From positions 1 through 16,890 of the forward strand of contig JAKIUD010000070.1 of NCBI GenBank assembly GCA_021647765.1: a stretch of DNA of 16,890 bases, in the 5' to 3' direction. Below the pieces are notes generated by a model, which was given only the letters and a program-made list of their open reading frames with translations, was not told the origin of the DNA and made no database searches. This stretch comes from Desulfuromusa sp. (GTDB taxonomy: Bacteria; Desulfobacterota; Desulfuromonadia; Desulfuromonadales; Geopsychrobacteraceae). The first letter of the stretch is position 1. The number at the start of each line of letters is the position of its first letter. This document shows positions 14,510-16,890 of the stretch, piece after piece. The position numbers and the translations under genes are program-made.

Positions 14510-14881
14510 CTATAACAGCACAACAAATGCCAGCCCCGGATCGGCATCACGAGTTCCGGTTTCGGTGATACTGCGGGAGGCCATATGGGCCTTACGGGCA
14601 ACGATGGTCTTCATGCTGTCAGAAAAACCGATCCCCCGGATATCAGCTTTACTGGTATCACCAAATATTGCGGCACTTGCCATGCGGCAGAATTCAGTAT
14701 TAAATCCTCGAAAAACTCCCTTGCTGTCGGGCGTTGAAAACCCCGGTGAGTTTGGATTGACTAGACAAATAATTTTCCCATCTGCTTTGATTTCATCCAG
14801 AACCGTTCCGGCGAAAGCCTGAGTTGCCAATAGGGTGATCGAAACCAGCAGGGCCAAACTAAAAATAGTGATACGCTTCAT
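14510..14881 (-). pseudogene. aapJ: Truncated aapJ: N-terminal third of a periplasmic general amino-acid-binding protein
   Basis: AapJ is the periplasmic binder that delivers amino acids to AapQ/AapM. ATG 14881 has a strong RBS (CGGAGG) and a signal peptide (residues 1-24, ending TQAFA). The mature start GTVLDEIKADGKIICLVN and the GFNTEFCRM and TETGTRDADPGLAFV regions follow the AapJ pattern. Similarity stops near residue 120, and a TAG ends the frame at 14510-14512, beside the transposase repeat ending at 14501. A full AapJ is about 340 residues, so roughly two thirds is missing. The missing part is not found on the other side of the element. It lies downstream of aapM in the same orientation, not before aapQ as usual. 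It is almost certainly non-functional, although a short exported peptide could still be made. Confidence 0.85.
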
Positions 14882-14993
14882 ACATAACCTCCGTTTAAAA
14901 GTTTAAAGATGATCTCTCCGGTTTGAGAGGGCTAAAATCACAATAATGCAGAAAGTGTCCGTTAGAAAATAGTGGCAATTAAATCTGACATAG

Positions 14994-15073
14994 AAATCCC
15001 CCTCAATCCCCCGCTTGTAAAGGGGGAGACTAGATAACTCCCCTCTTTGGCGAAGAGGGGCTGGGGGAGATTT
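14994..15073. repeat. 80-bp palindromic repeat with two internal hairpins (MITE/REP-like)
   Basis: The ends are roughly inverted (AAATCCCCC at 14994-15002 against GGGGGAGATTT at 15063-15073). They enclose a degenerate hairpin (CCCCC 15008-15012 with GGGGG 15022-15026) and a perfect 8-bp hairpin (CCCCTCTT 15040-15047 with AAGAGGGG 15053-15060). This C-tract/G-tract layout is familiar to me as a widely dispersed bacterial repeat. It sits between aapM and the broken aapJ and could also act as a transcription roadblock or terminator. Confidence 0.7.
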
Positions 15074-15171
15074 AAATCTTTGTACTGCCATCCTCAGCCA
15101 CGCAAACCTCTAACCAGACACTACTGGCGATGGTAACAACATTTGTAGACATATCGATCAAAAGATGTTTC

Positions 15172-16257
15172 TCAGTAGTTCTGTTTTTTCTCTAAATGAC
15201 GACCATAAGCAGATAAACACCAGCACGAAGTAAAGTACCAGATTCCGACAAAGACATAGGCTTCAAGACCGTACTTTTGCCAACCAGGATCACTATAAGC
15301 CATTTTTGCCGTGGAAAGCATATCATGAATCCCGACAATCACCACCAATGATGTATCCTTGTAGGCACCGATCAATGTGTTAAAAATTGCTGGAAGCGCT
15401 TTTTTTAACGCTTGGGGCAAAACCACCAATACAACTTTGTAGCGATAGTTAAAGCCGAGGCTGTCGGCAGCTTCAAACTGCCCTCGCGACAAAATTTGCA
15501 GACCACCTCTGATATCCTCAGCAATATAAGCGGCATGGAACATCATCAAGGCAATGAGGATGGCAAACAGTGGCTCAAGGTAAAATCCCTGCGGCATAAT
15601 CATCGGCAGAATAAACAATCCCATGAACAAAACGGTCAACAGAGGGATCCCCCGAATCAGCTCAATGTAACCGGTTGCCAAGCTTCTGATGAGAAGATGC
15701 TGGTTCTGAAAACGGGCCAGAGCCAGTATAATACCCAGGGGAAATGCCGCTGCAACGCTGAATACTGCCAGCAGAAGAAAAATTGGAAGTCCATTCCATT
15801 GAACCGTCTGCACCGTGGACAATCCCATGATACTGCCCAGCATCAGCCCGATAAACAGCGCCCCACCGACAACCCAGAGGAGGATCATCCAGACCACTCT
15901 TAAACGCTTGAGCATGAAAGTACCGACCAGACCGATAACAACCAAGCTGGCCAGAGCCGCTCGCCACTGTTGATCGTAGGGATAAGTTCCGAACAGGATC
16001 AGTCGGGCTTTCTCCCGCATAAATGGCCAGCAGGCTCCCTGCGCCGAGCGGCAGAGAGCTTCATTACCACCAAAACCTACGGCATCAATAAACATCCAGG
16101 AGATGATAGCGGGGATAATCCACAGCAAAAACGCCACCACACAAATAGTGACGATACTGTCAAAAAAGGAATTAAACAGATTTTTTCGCACCCAGTGAAA
16201 GACCCCAACTTCACTCTTGGGCGGCAGTAGCAGATGTTTTTGTTTGTTTGTTTCCAA
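15172..16257 (-). CDS. aapM: AapM-type amino-acid ABC transporter permease
   Basis: This is an inner-membrane permease of the general L-amino-acid ABC transporter and the partner of AapQ. The 361-residue product has an AapM-type layout. Helix 1 is at about 33-57, followed by a cysteine-containing periplasmic stretch (LCRSAQGACWPFMREKAR at 68-85). Two further helices come next (103-145). The permease core starts at about 157 and has the ATPase-contact EAA motif at 262-282 (EAADSLGFNYRYKVVLVVLPQ). GIHDMLSTAKMAYSDPGW near 309-326 is also typical. The start is TTG 16257, three bases after the aapQ stop codon, with AGGGAATTAG upstream, so translation is probably coupled. No aapP ATPase gene follows: the next features are a palindromic repeat and a broken aapJ. 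The ATPase must come from elsewhere. Confidence 0.9.
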   Translation of the reverse strand: METNKQKHLLLPPKSEVGVFHWVRKNLFNSFFDSIVTICVVAFLLWIIPAIISWMFIDAVGFGGNEALCRSAQGACWPFMREKARLILFGTYPYDQQWRAALASLVVIGLVGTFMLKRLRVVWMILLWVVGGALFIGLMLGSIMGLSTVQTVQWNGLPIFLLLAVFSVAAAFPLGIILALARFQNQHLLIRSLATGYIELIRGIPLLTVLFMGLFILPMIMPQGFYLEPLFAILIALMMFHAAYIAEDIRGGLQILSRGQFEAADSLGFNYRYKVVLVVLPQALKKALPAIFNTLIGAYKDTSLVVIVGIHDMLSTAKMAYSDPGWQKYGLEAYVFVGIWYFTSCWCLSAYGRHLEKKQNY

Positions 16258-16260
16258 ACT

Positions 16261-16890
16261 CTAATTCCCTACAATTTTAGTGCGGGCATTAAACCAATTG
16301 AGAAGTGCCGTAACCACCAAACTGATAGCCAAATAAGTCATCATGGTGATCGACATAAGTTCAATCGGGCGAAAAGTCTGATTAATTGAGGTACTCATCA
16401 CCGAAACAAGAGCCGAATAGCCAATCGCCAGTGCGATAGAGGTGTTTTTAATCAGATTGAGATACTGATTGCCCATCGGTGGGATAATCATCCGCAGTGC
16501 CTGCGGTAAAACCACCAGTCGAGTCATCTGACCGGGCCTTAAGCCTAAGGCTTGAGCCGCTTCAAGTTGTGACTTTGAGACCGACTGAATCCCCCCACGA
16601 ACCAATTCGGTGATCTGTCCACCATGATAAATGCTGAGAGTGATGGCCAGTGCCACAAACTGCACGGAGAGTCGCCCACCACCAATAAAATCGAACCCCT
16701 TGAAAACCGGCAGAGAGAACTGATAGGGAATGCTGAACAGCCCCGAAACCAATAACAGTATCGCCAAAAGAGCGCCAATCGCGGGTAACCCCACGGGTAA
16801 CCGCTGCCCGGTCAGATCCTGGTGACGATGAACATATCGAGCCCAAAAGATAACCGCCAACAACCAGAGGAAGAGACCGACCAGCACAAA
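16261..16890 (-). CDS. aapQ: AapQ-type amino-acid ABC transporter permease, C-terminal part (runs off right edge)
   Basis: These are the last 209 codons of an AapQ permease; the frame is open through base 16890, so the start lies outside. The permease core shows the EAA motif in EAAQALGLRPGQMTRLVVLPQ. IPPMGNQYLNLIKNTSIA and SINQTFRPIELM follow, all typical of AapQ, with the stop codon at 16261-16263. aapM begins three bases later, the usual Q-M order. This is a different copy from the aapQ at positions 1-444, because both are read on the minus strand and neither end can join the other within the window. The two visible parts cover different regions of the protein, so their similarity cannot be judged. 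Confidence 0.92.
   Translation of the reverse strand, partial: FVLVGLFLWLLAVIFWARYVHRHQDLTGQRLPVGLPAIGALLAILLLVSGLFSIPYQFSLPVFKGFDFIGGGRLSVQFVALAITLSIYHGGQITELVRGGIQSVSKSQLEAAQALGLRPGQMTRLVVLPQALRMIIPPMGNQYLNLIKNTSIALAIGYSALVSVMSTSINQTFRPIELMSITMMTYLAISLVVTALLNWFNARTKIVGN

Noticed and set aside
14502..14822. 106-codon plus-strand frame beside the transposase
   Set aside because: It is antisense to the aapJ fragment, which has a signal peptide, RBS and family match.
14903..15091. 62-codon minus-strand frame with SPPAPLRQRGELSSLPLYKRG
   Set aside because: It is the translation of the palindromic repeat at 14994-15073. Such peptides appear wherever this repeat occurs and have no RBS or family.
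1..16890. The two aapQ parts at the edges as halves of one gene split by an insertion
   Set aside because: The left part reads outward off the left edge and the right part comes in from beyond the right edge. They are therefore two copies unless the molecule is a circle of exactly this size, which nothing here supports.

Overview
The window looks like a Gram-negative, Desulfuromonadota-type (Geobacter/Desulfuromonas/Pelobacter-like) chromosome. The basis is general and inferential: a PEP-CTERM protein remnant, a REP-associated Y1 transposase with a C-terminal helix-turn-helix, short dispersed palindromic repeats, an RRM-type RNA-binding protein, and AapQ/AapM-type amino-acid permeases. No rRNA, tRNA or CRISPR is visible.

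Layout from left to right. Positions 1-444 (-) hold the first 148 codons of an aapQ amino-acid ABC permease running off the left edge. Positions 762-1936 (+) hold an exported methionine-sulfoxide reductase pair, msrB-msrA, closed by a terminator. Positions 2081-2502 hold a bidirectional terminator, a 76-bp inverted-repeat element and a frameshifted PEP-CTERM gene remnant. Positions 2572-12436 are a long run of eight genes, all on the minus strand. Read 5'->3' on that strand they are an eutA-like reactivase, a single-chain EutB-EutC fusion, TRAP dctP, dctQ and dctM, an Asp/Glu/hydantoin-racemase-family protein, a GntR/FCD regulator, and an octopine/nopaline-dehydrogenase-family enzyme. Positions 12648-13500 are a scarred region with a possible IS6-type remnant, a strong terminator and a short RRM-like protein. 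Positions 13450-14501 are a RAYT-type Y1 transposase bounded by a 27-bp inverted repeat (26/27 matching). Positions 14510-16890 (-) hold a 5' aapJ fragment cut off at the transposase element, an 80-bp palindromic repeat, a complete aapM and the 3' part of a second aapQ.

The most interesting part is the eight-gene block. It looks like a self-contained uptake and catabolic system built around an adenosylcobalamin ammonia-lyase. TRAP P/Q/M would bring in a small, probably carboxylated, compound. The EutBC fusion with its EutA-type reactivase would perform radical deamination of a vicinal amino alcohol or related substrate. The racemase-family and opine-dehydrogenase-family enzymes would handle a chiral amino or imino acid, and the GntR/FCD protein would regulate the block. 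No ethanolamine microcompartment, EutE or EutG gene is present. By hand alignment one substrate-contact residue of classical EutB (E. coli Asp362) is Ser382 here, while Arg160, Gln162, Asn193, Glu287 and Phe329 are kept. The true substrate is therefore probably not plain ethanolamine; this is inference.

A second theme is genome rearrangement. On the minus strand the order is aapQ, aapM, aapJ (broken), then about 14 kb of unrelated genes, then the start of another aapQ. This suggests that an aapJ-aapQ junction was split, with the transposase element at one breakpoint.
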